DNA of 64,000 nucleotides. Origin: Nemophila menziesii. Its lineage: Eukaryota; Streptophyta; Magnoliopsida; Boraginales; Hydrophyllaceae. Each line of letters starts with the position of its first letter. Position 1 is the stretch's first letter. The notes under the pieces were generated by a model. It was not told where the DNA came from and searched no databases. It worked only from the letters and a program-made list of their open reading frames with translations. The position numbers and the translations under genes were made by a program. The DNA lies in contig JARWIR010000039.1 in NCBI GenBank assembly GCA_029959085.1, forward strand, positions 930,001-994,000, read 5' to 3'. Below are positions 11,970 through 24,459 of this stretch, piece by piece.

Positions 11970-13227
11970 AAGTTTGGATTGGGGTTTTCAAGACTCATTA
12001 GATATTTTTTTATTTTTTAATCTAACATTTAATCTTTTTGATAAAAAAAGTCGAATTTTAAAAAGAAAGGAGGTTTGAGAATACCAAATATCGAAGATCT
12101 AAATAAAGTATGCCTTTTGTTCACCTTTTGAAGAATGTATGCGCAACCGAATAACTTGTGGAATATGTGGGTACATCATAATATTATTAAAGGCAAATGT
12201 ATATGGAGAATTGACATCAAGCAATCTCACTCTTGGATATGGAAGCAACTTATGAAGATAAGGTACATTGCTTATAATTTTATCTTTCATAAGGTGAAAA
12301 ATTGTAACAACACTTTTATTATATTGGATAAATGGTTAGAAGGCAAAAGTATGCAGGAAGTTCTTGGTATCGAGATTGATAGGTATAATATTAATTGTGA
12401 TAGACCTATTAAAGGCTGCAATGGTAGAGATAGATGGAGACTACCTCCTTGGTGTGGGTAAATTGTTACCTTACATTACCATTATTAAACTACAACAAGT
12501 GTATGATCTTATATTTTCGACCATAAGTACAAAAAGAGGCTTTTCATTTAAGAAATCTCTAAACAAAATTGTTAGTAAGAATGGTGAAGTTAAGTGGTTC
12601 AAAATTGTATGGTCCACGTTAAATATTCTGAGGTGTTCCTTTGTAGCTTGGCTGGCTATTTAGGATAGGTTACCTACCAAGCCCATGATGATTAGTTGGT
12701 GCCTTCAAATTGATCCTTTATCTGAAGAGGTGGAGCATCTGTTTTTGAGTTGTTCTTTCGCAAAAATAATTTTAAGTAAACTGCTTAAAGCCTGCAATAT
12801 TAAAAGCAATCCAACTAATTTAGAAGAGTTAATTGAAGATATTATGTAGTTATCTTGTGATGAGATTATTGGTATTGCGAGTATTCTGCTTACAACTTAT
12901 ATATATTGCATAAGATGGGAGAAAAATGAAAGAGATCATGGAAATGATAGACAAGAAGATTGATGGAATGGTGTGTGTTAAGTTGGAAAAAAAGAAACTA
13001 AAGAATGATAAAGCCATGGATTTAGTATAAAAGCTGAACACCACTTTGGAATTGGGCTAAAAAGCTTGTTGGGCCGATTTTTTTATCCCATATTCATTTG
13101 AAAGCTTCTAATATTTTATCTTGTAACAGTTGTATTAGTCTTAATTAATTAGTCTTTTTGGGCTTTAGTTTGTAGTAAAGATATTTGAAGTTGATTTTAA
13201 TAAAAATTTTGATTTACTGATTAAAAA
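11970..13227 (+). mobile_element. LINE 3' fragment, U3
   Basis: Same fragment. It is readable from the MYAQPNNLW stretch at 12135-12461 and, in a second frame, from 12364 to 12663. The HLFLSC zf-RVT end is recognisable after a TAG. The CxxC zinc segment is absent, as in all units except U6. Confidence 0.8.
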
Positions 13228-13599
13228 CACTGGACTAGAGAATCTAGAGATATACTATATCATATCAAATATATAATACTATTTGTTCTTCTAATTATCT
13301 AAAATCACATAAATATAACTCAAATATTGTTTTAAAAAATAAAATAAAACTATAGTTGTTTTATTTAAAACATTATAGTTGTCCTTCAATAGTCTCTTGA
13401 AGTTGTTATATAACATATGCATTCCACTAAGTAAAACAAATTATATTCTTATACTTATCCTTTAAATTACACTTGATCATTTTTCACATGCCCTTGCACT
13501 TTAAGACTCATTCGCCGTACTTTCGCTTCAAACCGCAGCCTTAACTCATCTTTTAATATCTTTTTTTGGGTGGGAGAATTTAATTCCTCTACCCGATCT

Positions 13600-13745
13600 A
13601 TAGTTGTGAATAGTCCATTACACAGATCTATAACACTAGTTTTGAATCGTTCATAACACAGATCTCTAGTTGTGAATCGTCCATAACAAAGATCTGTAGT
13701 TGTAAATCGTCCATAACACCGATCTATTGGTGTGGTTCGTCCAAT
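13600..13745 (+). repeat. 30-bp minisatellite, U3
   Basis: Same monomer family and nearly the same array as in U2. Confidence 0.75.
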
Positions 13746-14514
13746 TCACCTATATCAATAACACCTATCTCTAGTTGTGATTCACTATCGGATTATGATA
13801 GTTGATCATGCCATTTCAATTAAGTACACAGGTTCAATTTCTTTTTAATAGTGTATTACTTTTTATTTGTTACTTTGTGATTAGTCATTAGTATATATAA
13901 TAATTTTTACAAAAAAATAGCTTTATGATGATAATATATATTATGCAATGAATTAATTTGATGTGTTGTTGTGCACATAGTATTTTTGTTACTTCTAGAG
14001 TGATTGCTTGTGTGTTTTGTTGCAATTTGTTATCTTTGGACTTTTGCATTTTTTTTAATTAGGTTAAACCTAACTTAAATTAAATAAATTGGGTTAATAA
14101 TGAAAATTATGATAATAATAAATACTTTAATTTAATTGGACTTGAGAAGTTATGTGAAGAAAATTTTCAAGTAAATGAAAGATAAATATATTCTTACACA
14201 TATTTTTAATGGTTGATCATCTGTTACAAAAATTTGGAGTCCATCACAACACCAAATATTATGTATATTTTTTATGGTCTACACCAGAGAAGCATGGTGT
14301 AGCCTTCTAACTGTAGCCTATGAACATAAATCATATAGTAAATTTTATTTTAAAACTTAATATTATATATTGATAGATAATATACTCCTTTCAAATAATT
14401 CGGTTCAATTTTCTAAAAATAGGTGAAAGTTTCAAATAAACCAAAACATAAGGAGTTCACCTTTTTCTTAACCTAGATAAAAACACAGGACATCTAAGGA
14501 ATTAATTTTTGCAG

Positions 14515-15283
14515 ATAAATCAGGTGATGGAGAATGTGAACAATATCGAAGATACTTTGCTTGATGTAGGAGACCCTCGCTTGAGTAGTGATAGTTCAGA
14601 TGATCTGAGTAATATAAAAGACCCTCTATTGAGTAGTGATTTTTCATTAGAAGATAATAGTTTATATCTCGAATCAAAGATGAATTTGTAAGTAAAAGTC
14701 ATTACAACATATTTTATTTATAGTTTCTAAAATATTGTTCATGCCGATACTAACTAAATATCATTAATTGTGTTATTAAGGAAACTAACATATATATCAA
14801 TGTGTGGTTTAGGGTCGCTGATTAATCACGCCAGCTCTCAGGTGCTCCAGAGATACCCATGATAGATGAGCTAGGGTTTTCGAGACAGTATACTCGATAC
14901 TTGTAGGTGAAGTTTTAAATTTTTTTTTATCATTCGATTTTTCCTTAATCCATGCTCATGATTTTATTACTGTGGGTTTTTTTTCCAGATGGCTGGAGCT
15001 TTAAAAACCAAGATAGATCTTATGGTTTCCAGCCGTAGAGAGCTTGAGGACGATGGTGGAGGTTTCAGGTAAATCTCAAATTGAGCGACTGAATGAAGCA
15101 AACCAGGTAGGAGGGGAGCAACTAAATGAAGAAGCAGTAGTTAATACGATTGTGCCTACAGGTCATTTACTTGTTATTAGAGGAAGTACTGAAGTCAAGT
15201 CTAAGTTAGAAATTGGTGGTTCATTTGGTTCTTCGTATGATGATATCAAGAAAAAACTATATGCGGCCAAGCATGCTGTATGA
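14515..15283 (+). pseudogene. Exon-like block, U3
   Basis: Exon A 14515-14687 (173 nt, as in U1), exon B 14813-14906 (94 nt) and exon C from 14989 keep the splice borders. Exon B has a change near its start (TTAATC) and ends in TAG, so the joined frame would stop there. This is the best copy of the shifted exon C frame: it runs open from 15044 to the TGA at 15281-15283, ending YDDIKKKLYAAKHAV, and shows that the frame extends to the end of the block. Confidence 0.55.
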
Positions 15284-17170
15284 TTGAAATTTTAATTATA
15301 TAGTGAATATTGGTGGTTTGTGAACATTTGTTTGGTATTTTAGTTGAATTTCTTATTCAGTTGTTTCTATTTTAAGAGAAAAATTGTTTGAAATAATTAA
15401 GGTGTGTTTTGTACAATTGAAAATGAGTAGAAAAAATATTTCATTTCATGGAAATTTTTGGGAAAGAACTAATGCGCTGTTTGATAGCTTTTATTTTCTT
15501 GTGTGATATTACATAAAACCTTATATGAAAAAGACAATCAGAGTTCGCACATGAAGATATATATGTAAAAAGTAAGCTGGTTTTACATTCTTCATGAATA
15601 CGTTATAGAATTTAGGAACTATGTGGGTTGGTTTGAAGACAATTTTATTCTGGTTATTTCTAAAAATAAATTGCAAATAACCTAGAGATGAAATAGATAG
15701 GGCGACCACACCTGACAGATAGGACTCTTTGTGACTCATTTTTGTAATCATGATACAAGTCTTAAGAACTAGATTATAAGGATCTTACTTGATATTCACA
15801 TTGGGCTCGAGTTACTCCACTTAACTGTTACATTTTGGTGAGATTAGTTTTGGTCATCTGAGGGTTGTATATGAGTGTTAACGATATGAATGAGAGCATT
15901 GTTGAATGTTGGTTGTACATATTGTCATGATGTGTATTATTATTTCAGACGATTATCCAAGTTCAAGTAAGCAAAAATTCGGCGAAAAATACTTGAAAAT
16001 AAAACAAAAAAATATTTGATTGAGTCTTGCAAAGTGAATGATCTTGACAATTCAAGTGTTTTAACATCACGTTTGAGAGAAGGTTCTGAGTGATAATTAT
16101 TCATTAGGAATCCAAAAGGTCATATAGACCAGAGAATGTGGTTGAGCATGGATTAGAAATAAACTTAAGCTCATGTATGTGTTGTTTGTTTAAGTGAGGT
16201 GAGCACGTTAAGACTACATGCATCATCTTCATTACACCAAAGAAATACCCGTGTGGAAGATCATATTATAGCTTGTCCTTAGAGTGTCGATTGCATGTTA
16301 GCCTCTTTACATGGCATTCAAATACATCTCTTGTCACTAGACTATTATATGTGAACGAGTTGGAAAAGATTTGCCAATGCACAATGTAGAATATGCCAAC
16401 ACCCTTTAGAAAGAGGGAGATTGGAATTCAGCATTCATCATCCTTATCGCAAGATGGTGCGACTAGAAAGGATGCTCACTTGTCAGAGTTTTCAGAGAGG
16501 AAACTGGTGCCAGATTTTTTGTGACTTTGAATCTTTTGAGGACCTAAATGTGGAATACCAAGTGGATATTTTAACAATGAGTTATCTCCACCTTGTAGGC
16601 GACTGAACCTATTTTCTTTTAATGCGGAAGGAACCATAAAATCAGCGACAAAGTATTGTATTGAAGTGACCTCTAATTGATAATTGTTGATACGGCTTTA
16701 ATTTCACCCACGCGAGGTCATTTGCTACAAATGATTCTAGCAAAATGTTTTATGCAAATCTGGGCACAAAGTGAATTCGTTCATAACTATAGTAAGGTGT
16801 CTTGGAGTTGCAAGTCTGAATCAACAGCTTCATTGTGGAAGAACCTGGAAGGTAATGAATAATAGCTGGTGAAAGGTGACCATATAGAGTTTGAAATAGG
16901 GTCATTCTGGAAAATGTGTAAAGAGATGTCTTGAACCAGAATTCTGTCGATAGAGCACCAAAGATAGAGTTCAAGCCCATTCTTTACAATTTTAGTTTGC
17001 CTATCACTTTAGGGTGATATGCACTACTTTTTTCTGATGTAGTACCTTTTAGTTTGAACAATTCCTTCCAAAAAGACACCGTAAAAATAACTAAAGGCCA
17101 TGACTGCTGGGTTAGGGTAGGGAGAGAAGAGGGGGATAGAGCTTTTAGGATTTATGATTTATGTGTGTAA

Positions 17171-17174
<4 letters not shown>

Positions 17175-17211
<37 letters not shown>
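17175..17211. repeat. (AT)n microsatellite, U4
   Basis: About 18 AT dinucleotides between block A and the LINE fragment, the longest in the array. U1 has 10, U2 about 12, and the other units 3-6. Confidence 0.9.
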
Positions 17212-17214
<3 letters not shown>

Positions 17215-17305
17215 AAATAATAAATGTGTGTATAATGAGTAGTTGGAAAATAGATTTATAGTGTTAAATCTTCCAATCAACCTTTAGTAAGAAGAGTGAA
17301 ATCAC

Positions 17306-18534
17306 ATGTTTGGATTGGGGTTTTCAAGACTCATTAGATATTTTTTATTTTTCAATCTAACATTTAATATTTTATAAAGAAAGGAGGTTCGGGAATACCA
17401 AATATTGAAGATCTAAATAAAGTATGCCTTTTGTTCACCTTTTGGAGAATGTATGCGCAACTGTGGAGTATATGGGTACATCATAATATTATTAAAGGCA
17501 AATATATATGGAGTATTGACATCAAGCAATCTCACTCTTGGATATGGAAGCAACTTATGAAGATAAGGTACATTGCTTATAATTTTATCTTTCATAAGGT
17601 GAAAAATGGTAACAACACTTTTATTATATGGGATAAATGGTCAGAAGGCAAAAGTATATAGGAAGTTCTTGGTATCGAGATTGATAGGTATAATATTAAT
17701 TGTGATAGAACTATTAAAAGCTGCTATGGTAGAGATAGATGGAGACTACCTCCTTGGTGTGGGTAAATTGTTACCTTACATTACCATTATTAAACTACAA
17801 CAAGTGTATGATCTTATATTTTCGACCATAAGTACAAAAAGAGGCTTTTCGTTTAAGAAAACTCTAAACAAAATTGTTAGTATGAATGGTGAAGTTAAGT
17901 GGTTCAAAATTGTATGGTCCAAGTTAAATATTCCGAGGTGTTCCTTTATAGCTTGGCTGGCTATTCAGGATAGGTTACCTACCAAGTCCATGATGATTAG
18001 TTGGGGCCTTCAAATTGATCCTTTATCTGAAGAGGTGGAGCATCTGTTTTTGAGTTGTTCTTTCGCAAAAAGAATTTTAAGTAAACTGCTTAAAGCCTGT
18101 AATATTAAAAGCAATCCAACTAATTTTGAAGAGTTAATCGAAGATATTCTGTAGTTATCTTGTGATGAGATTATTGGTATTGCGAGTATTCTGCTTACAA
18201 CTTATATATAATTCATATGGTGGCAGAAAAATGAAAGAGATCATGGAAATGATAGACAAGAAGATTGGTGGAATGGTGTGTGTTAAGTTGGAAAAAAAGA
18301 AACTAAAGAATGATAAAGCAATGGATTTAGTATAAAAGTTGAACACCACTTTCGAATTGGGCTAAAAAGCTTGTTGGGCCGATTCTTTTATCCCATATTC
18401 ATTTGAAAGCTTCTAATATTTTATCTTGTAATAGTTGTATTAGTCTTAATTAATTAGTCTTTTTGGGCTTTAGTTTGTAGTAAAGATATTTGAAGTTGAT
18501 TTCAATAAAAAATTTGATTTACGGATTCAAAAAA
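17306..18534 (+). mobile_element. LINE 3' fragment with the longest zf-RVT frame, U4
   Basis: An uninterrupted frame at 17606-18154 (182 codons) covers FSFKKTLNKIV...WSKLNIPRCSFIAWLAIQ...RLPTKSMMISW...EEVEHLFLSCSFAKR, the classic zf-RVT layout of plant LINEs. The first part, ending MKIRYIAYNF, lies in another frame at 17431-17661. Some 20 bp around the usual KKSNFKKK stretch near 17370 are deleted. The CxxC half of the zinc site is missing between DPL and EEVEHL. Confidence 0.85.
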
Positions 18535-19665
18535 CTGGACTAGAGAATATAGAGATATACTATATCATATCAAATATATAATACTATTTTTTCTTCTAAT
18601 TATCTAAAATCACATAAATATAACTCAAATATTGTTTTAAAAAATATAATAAAACTATAGGTGTTTTATTAAAAACAGTGTAGTTGTCCTTCAATAGTCT
18701 CTTGAAGTTGTTATATAACATATGCATTCCACTAAGTAAAACAAATTATATTCTTATACTTATCCTTTAAATTACACTTGATCATTTTTCACATGCCCTT
18801 TCACTTTTACGAAGCCCGAATACCCGATCTATAGTTGTTAATAGTCCATTACACAGATCTCTAGTTGTGAATCGTCCATAACAAAGATCTCTAGTTGTAA
18901 ATCGTCCATAATTCGTCCAATTCACCTATATCAATATCATGCCATTTCAATAAAGTAGACACGTTCAATTTCTTTTTAATAGTGCATTACTTTTTATTTG
19001 TTACTTTGTGATTAGTCATTAGTTTATTTAATAATTTTTACCAAAAAAAAAGCTTTATGATGATAATATAGTATTTTACCAAAAAATAGTTGTTGTGCAC
19101 ATAGTATATTTGTTACTATAGATTGATTGCTTGTGTGTTTTGTTGTAATTTGTAATCTTTGGACTTTTGCATTTTTTAATTCGGTTAAACCTAGCTTAAA
19201 TTAAATAAATTGGGTTAATAATGAAAATTATGATAATAATAAATACTTTAATTTAATTGGATTGTAGAAGTTATGTGAAGAAAATTTTCAAGTAAATGAA
19301 AGATAAATGTATTCTTACACATATTTTTAATGGTTGATCATCTGTTACAAAACTTTGGAGTCCATCACAGATAGCACCAAATATTATGTATATTTTTTAT
19401 GGCCAAATATTATGTATATTTTTTATGGTCTACACCAGCTAAGCACGGTGTAGCCTTCTAATTGTAGCATATGAACATAAATCATATAGTAAATTTTAGT
19501 TTAAAACTTAATATTATATATCGATAGATAATATACTCTTTTCAAATAATTCAGTTCAATTTTCTACAAAATAGGTGAAAGTTTCAAATAAACCAAAACA
19601 TAAGGAGTTCACCTTTTTCTTAACCTAGATAAAAACACATGACATCTAAGGAATTAATTTTTGGA

Positions 19666-20391
19666 GATAAACCAGTTGGTGGAGAATGTGAACAATATCG
19701 AAGATGCTTTGCTTGATACAGGAAACTCTCTCTTGAGTAGTGATAGTTAGATGATCTGAGTAATATAAAAGACCCTCTCTTGAGTAGTGATTTTTCATTA
19801 GAAGATAATATTGTTTCTAAAAATATTGTTCATGCCGATGCTAACTAAATATCATTAATTGTGTTATTAAGGAAACTAACTTATATATCAATGTGTGGTT
19901 TAGGGTTGCTGATTCAGCACGCTAGCTCTCAGGTGCTCTAGAGATACCAATGATAGATGAGCTAGGGTTTTCGAGACAGTTTTTAAAATCTTTTTTTATC
20001 ATTCAATTTTTCCTTAATCCATGCTCATGATTTTATTAGTGGGTTTTTGCCAGATGTCTGGAACTTTTAACACTAAGATAGATCTTATGGTTAAGATAGA
20101 TCTTATGGTTTCCAGCCGCAGAGAGCTTGAGGACGATGGTGGAGGTGCCAGGTATATCTCAAATTGAGCGACTGAGTGAAGCAAACCAGGTAGGAGGGGA
20201 GCAACTAAATGAAGAAGCAGTAGTTAATACAATTGTGCCTACATGTCCTTTACTTATTATTAGAGGAAGTACTGAAGTCAACTCTAAGTTAGAAATTGGT
20301 GGTTCCTTAAGATGATATCAAGAAAAAACTATATGCGGCCAAGCATGATGTGGATGGGTGGTCGATTCTGGTGGTGTTGTTTATTTGATGA
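19666..20391 (+). pseudogene. Exon-like block, damaged, U4
   Basis: Exon A starts at 19666, has an in-frame TAG (near 19748) and has lost its 3' end and donor site. Exon B (19904 on) lost its 3' end and donor at about 19979. Exon C (from 20054, ATGTCTGGAAC) contains an 18-bp in-frame duplication. This copy could not be spliced as in U1. Confidence 0.5.
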
Positions 20392-21137
20392 TTGAAATTT
20401 TAATTATATAGTGAATATTGGTGGTTTGTGAACCTTTGTTTGGTTTTTTAGTTGTATTTCTTATTCAGTTGTTTCTATTTTAAGAGAAAAACTGTTAGAA
20501 ATAATTAAGGTGTGTTCTGTACAATTGAAAATGAGTAGAAAAAATATTTCATTTCATGGAATTTTTTGGGAAATAACTATTGCGCTGTTTGATAGCTTTT
20601 ATTTTCTTCTGTGATATTACATAAAACCTTTTATGAAAACGACAATCAGAGTTCGCACGTGAACATATATATGTAAAAAGTAAGCTGGTTTTACATTCTT
20701 CATGAATATGTTATAGAATTTAGGAACTATGTGGGTTGGTTTTAAGACACTTGTATTCTGGTTATTTCTAAAACTAAATTACAAATAACCTAGAGATGAA
20801 ATAGATAGTGCGACCACACCTGACAGATAGGACTCTTTGTGACTCATTTTTGTAATCATGATACAAATCTTAAGACCTACATTGTAAGGATATTATTTGA
20901 TAGTCACATTGGGCTCGAGTTACTTTACTTAACTGTTACATTTTGGTGAGATTAGGTTTGGTCATCTGAGGGTTGTATACGAGTGTTAAAGATATGAATG
21001 AGAGCATTGTTGAATGTTGGTTGTACATATTGTCATGATGTGTGTTATTATTTGCAAACTATTTGCAAAAATTCGGCGAAAAATAATTGAAAATAAAACA
21101 AAAAAATATTTGATTGAGTCTTGCAAAGTGAATGATC

Positions 21138-21597
21138 TATGAGTCATTTTTTTTATTTTATTAATATAAAACTTCATTTTATTTTATTTGTCTTTATTTT
21201 AAACTAATGAATAAAATAAACTTATGACTTTTGGTTTTTCATGATCCAACATTAATCCATCCACTAATTTTATCTTAATAATTTTTCATTACTCTTACGC
21301 AAATGAAAAGTTGTAACACTTTTTTATTAACCATTTGCAAATGAAAGGTTGTAACAACTAGTAATTCATTGCAATTAAAAAGCTTGATGGGAGCTTGGCT
21401 ATATAAATTAGAGTTTTGGTCCCTAAACTCAATTCATTCACACAAAAATTATACACCATCTATAGTTGAATGCTTGAGAGTTTGGAAGAACAAAACATAA
21501 GGAAAAGTTTCTTGAGACATCAATGGCCGGAGGTATCATTACTCTTTTTCGATCTATTTATTTATTCTGCATTATACTTTGATCGGTTTTTCTAACA
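21138..21597 (+). repeat. 5' LTR of copia element 1
   Basis: Begins TATGAGTC and ends TTCTAACA, so the termini are TA...CA and not TG...CA. Both the target duplication and the 3' LTR start (TATAAGTC, directly after the purine tract) support this start. A TATA-like CTATATAAA lies at 21399-21407. An ATG at 21523 (ATGGCCGGAG, followed by GTATCATT) may be the gag start before an intron. Confidence 0.92.
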
Positions 21598-22421
21598 TTT
21601 GGTATCAGAGCCTAAAGCATACATTGCTTTGATTTAGTTAAACTTTTATATTTTTTTCTTAGTTCATGGCTAAAATAATTTAGCCAAAATAATTTTGCAA
21701 AATGTTTTTTTTTGTGTTGAATCTAACATGTCCTATAGTTGAAGATGATTATAATCCATGAGACATTTTATTTTTCATTTAGACTTATGGTACTTTTGGA
21801 TTTTTATCCTTAAGTTTTACTTCGGCCTTCAGGTATTTATTTATATTTATATTTTTTATATTCATACTTCATGTACTTTTATTTTTATGACTATAGTTAG
21901 GTAAACAAAATGTGAATAAAATATATGGTTTATTTTATCCTATTTTTCTTATATATTTTATATACTCATAAAATTTTAGTATGGTATATTGAATTGTCTA
22001 AGTGATCAACATATTTTATTTAATCAAAGAATAGCCACATCATCTTAGTTGAATAAAATATGTATTTTGGTATAAGATCACATAATAAAATTAGACATAA
22101 ATTGTAATTATTTATTTTAATATAATAATTTTATCCCACATGAATATTATTATATTTAAATAACTAATTAGGATAGAATATCAATTATTCATAATTTACC
22201 CACAGGAATCATGACTTAATAATTATTTGATAGTTTTATTATTTAGTAATGATGGAATATTTTTATATATTTTTTCATATGATTATAAATCTTATTGAAT
22301 TAAAAATTTATCCCACATGCAATTTTTATGTCTTAGATTTATTAGATCATGATTTGCATGGGTGAAACATGATATTTATTAATAGTCTATTTATTGATAA
22401 GCATGTAATTTTTATTTGCAG
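21533..22421 (+). other. Candidate leader intron of copia element 1
   Basis: Starts GTATCATT right after ATGGCCGGAG in the LTR and ends TTTATTTGCAG at 22421. Joining the flanks gives ATG GCC GGA GCA TCA, that is MAGASQHVNFSDI, running straight into the gag frame. The stretch contains the LTR end and the primer-binding site, and is otherwise AT-rich without a gene. Inferred from sequence only. Confidence 0.45.
21600..21611 (+). other. Primer-binding site of copia element 1
   Basis: TGGTATCAGAGC two bases after the LTR end, complementary to the 3' end of plant initiator Met tRNA, the standard copia primer site. Confidence 0.93.
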
Positions 22422-23195
22422 CATCACAACATGTCAATTTTTCTGATATCTGTAGTGACATTCCCGAACTTAATGGGGATAATTACAAGTCATGGAAAGA
22501 AATAATTCTCCTTCACTTAGGGTGGATGGACATAGATGGTGCTATTAGGAAAACTGAACCACCTGCTCTTACAGACAAAAGCACTCCAGCAGATATTGCA
22601 CTTTATAAAAAATGGGAGCGATCCAATCGCCTCAGTGTGATGTTTATTAAGACAAAATTAGCAGCAAGCATCCGTGGTTCAGTAAATCACCATGATAATG
22701 TCCAAAATTTACTTAAAGCCATTGATGACCAGTTCGTCACTTCAGACAAGGCTTTAGCAAGTACTCTAATAATGAAGCTCTCTTCACTTAACAAGTGTTA
22801 GAGGTGTGCGTGTGCACATCATGCAGATGAGAGATATTTCGGCTTAACTTAAGAATCTCGAGGTACAGATTTCTGAGTCTTTTCTTGTGCACTATAATTT
22901 GAACACCCTTCCAAATCAATATGGACCTTTCAAAATCTCCTATAACACACATAAAGATAAATTGTCAATTAATGAACTCATGACCATGTGTGTTCAAGAA
23001 GAAGAAAGGTTGTTAATGGAATAAGGTGAAAGTGCAATGATGGCTACTCAAGGAAAAGGCAAACCAAAGAACAATCAGAAGGGGAAAGGTAAAATAGCAC
23101 CTCAAGCTGATATTAAGAAAGAAGCTAAGTGTTTTTTCGGTAAAAAGAAAGGACACATGAAGAAGGAATGTGCTAAATTCCAGAAATGGCTTCAA
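22422..23195 (+). pseudogene. gag: gag of copia element 1 (broken)
   Basis: Capsid-like part with SDIPELNGDNYKSWKE and LHLGWMDIDGAIRK, up to LASTLIMKLSSLNKC at a TAG (22799-22801). The frame resumes as GVRVHIMQMRDIS, has a TAA near 22846 and another near 23022, and then runs into the nucleocapsid. The zinc knuckle reads CFFGKKKGHMKKEC, where the second Cys of the CX2CX4HX4C motif is Gly (GGT in place of TGT), so zinc binding would be lost. There is no usable ATG near the N-terminus of this frame, which fits a spliced start. Confidence 0.85.
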
Positions 23196-24459
23196 GATAA
23201 AGGTAATCCTACTTCGTTAGTTTGTTATGAATGTAATACTGTTAATGTTAATATTAATACCTGGTGGATTGATTCTGGTTCTTCAATCCATGTTGCCAAC
23301 TCTTTACAAGGTATGCAAAACTTAAGGAAACCAGTGGGCAGTGAGCAATGCATCTTGTCCGGTAATAAGATAGGTTCACATGTGGAAGCCGTTGGAACAT
23401 GTTATTTATATTTAAGTAGTGGTTATGTTTTGAAATTAGAAAAGACTTTTTATGTTCCAAGTTTTTCTAGAAACTTGATTTCTGTTTCCAGACTTGTACC
23501 TTTGGGTTATTCCTTTATATTTTCAGAGACATTTTTTAGTATTTTCAATAAATCTAAATATGTTGGGAATGGTATTTTGTCTGAAGGTCTTTATTGCATT
23601 AATTTACAAAACAATGCTACTAACAATAATTTTCATGTCCAAATGGGTACAAAGAGGTGTAATATAAATGAAGATTCCTCGACTCTATGGCACCGGAGAT
23701 TAGGGCATATCTCTATTGAAAGAATCAAAAGGTTGGTAAAAGATGGAGTACTTAGTACTCTATATTTTACCGACTTTGAAACTTGTGTGGATTGCATTAA
23801 GGGAAAGCAGACCAACAAGTCAAAGAAAGGTGCCAATAGGAGTTCAGATTTATTAGAAATCATACATACAGATATATGTTGTCCTGACATGGATATGCAT
23901 GGTCAAAAATATTTTATAACCTTTATTGATGATTACTCACGATATATGTATCTCTACATGCTTTATAACAAGAGCGAAGCATTAGATGCCTGTAGAGAAA
24001 CAATGTGAAAAACATATTAAGATTGTGAGATCAGATAGAGGTGGTGAATAATATGGTAGATATACTGAAGATGGACAAGCACCTGGTCCGTTTGCTCAGT
24101 TTCTCCAAGAGCATGGGATTGTTGCCCTATACACCATGCCTGGTTCACCGGATCAGAATGGTGTAGCAGAAAGGAGAAATCGAACATTATTGGACATGGT
24201 ACGGAGTATGATTAGCAACTCCAATCTTCCTAAAAACTTGTGGATTGAAGCTTTAAAAACGGCAGTGTATATATTAAACCAAGTTCCAACCAAGGCTGTC
24301 TCAAAGACACCATTTGAATTATGGAAAGGTTGGAAAACGAGTTTGAACATATGCGCGTATGGGGATGCCCGTCTGAAGTCAGGATTTATAATCCACAAGA
24401 GAAAAAAACTGGACCCAAGGACCATCAGTGGGCATTTCATTGGATATGCTGAGGTCTAA
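23196..24459 (+). pseudogene. Protease-integrase of copia element 1 (broken)
   Basis: Same frame as the nucleocapsid from 23037 to 24008. The protease active site is WWIDSGSSIHVANS. The integrase zinc region is LWHRRLGHISIERI...CVDCIKGK (HHCC), and the first catalytic Asp is in IIHTDICCPDM. A frameshift near 24000 and a TAA in RSDRGGE*YG (about 24050) break the centre. The catalytic Glu region [14 protein letters not shown] opens again at 24136-24459. Confidence 0.88.

Larger units (their letters stand above)
10782..16126 (+). repeat. Tandem array unit U3 (mosaic)
   Basis: Third copy, 5345 bp. Block A at 10782-11860 resembles U5-U8: it encodes FEELNVEHQVDIL where U1, U2 and U4 have a YQVDIL type, and it keeps the CCAAGGTAAGAACC stretch near 11600. 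The downstream LINE part carries the deletions typical of U1-U4. The AT microsatellite is almost gone here. The spacer (about 13790-14510) and the tail after 15290 show no gene. Confidence 0.92.
16127..21137 (+). repeat. Tandem array unit U4, main part
   Basis: Fourth copy, split by copia element 1. The tail resumes at 27186-27273 after the 5-bp target duplication. It is more damaged than its neighbours: the minisatellite is mostly deleted (remnant 18825-18930), a 26-bp segment is duplicated at 19377-19428, an 18-bp segment is duplicated at 20075-20110, and parts of exons A and B are missing. The tail after 20400 holds no gene. Confidence 0.92.

Noticed and set aside
21612..22421. Independent gene in the copia element 1 leader
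   Set aside because: Very AT-rich, no frame of note; better explained as untranslated leader or intron.
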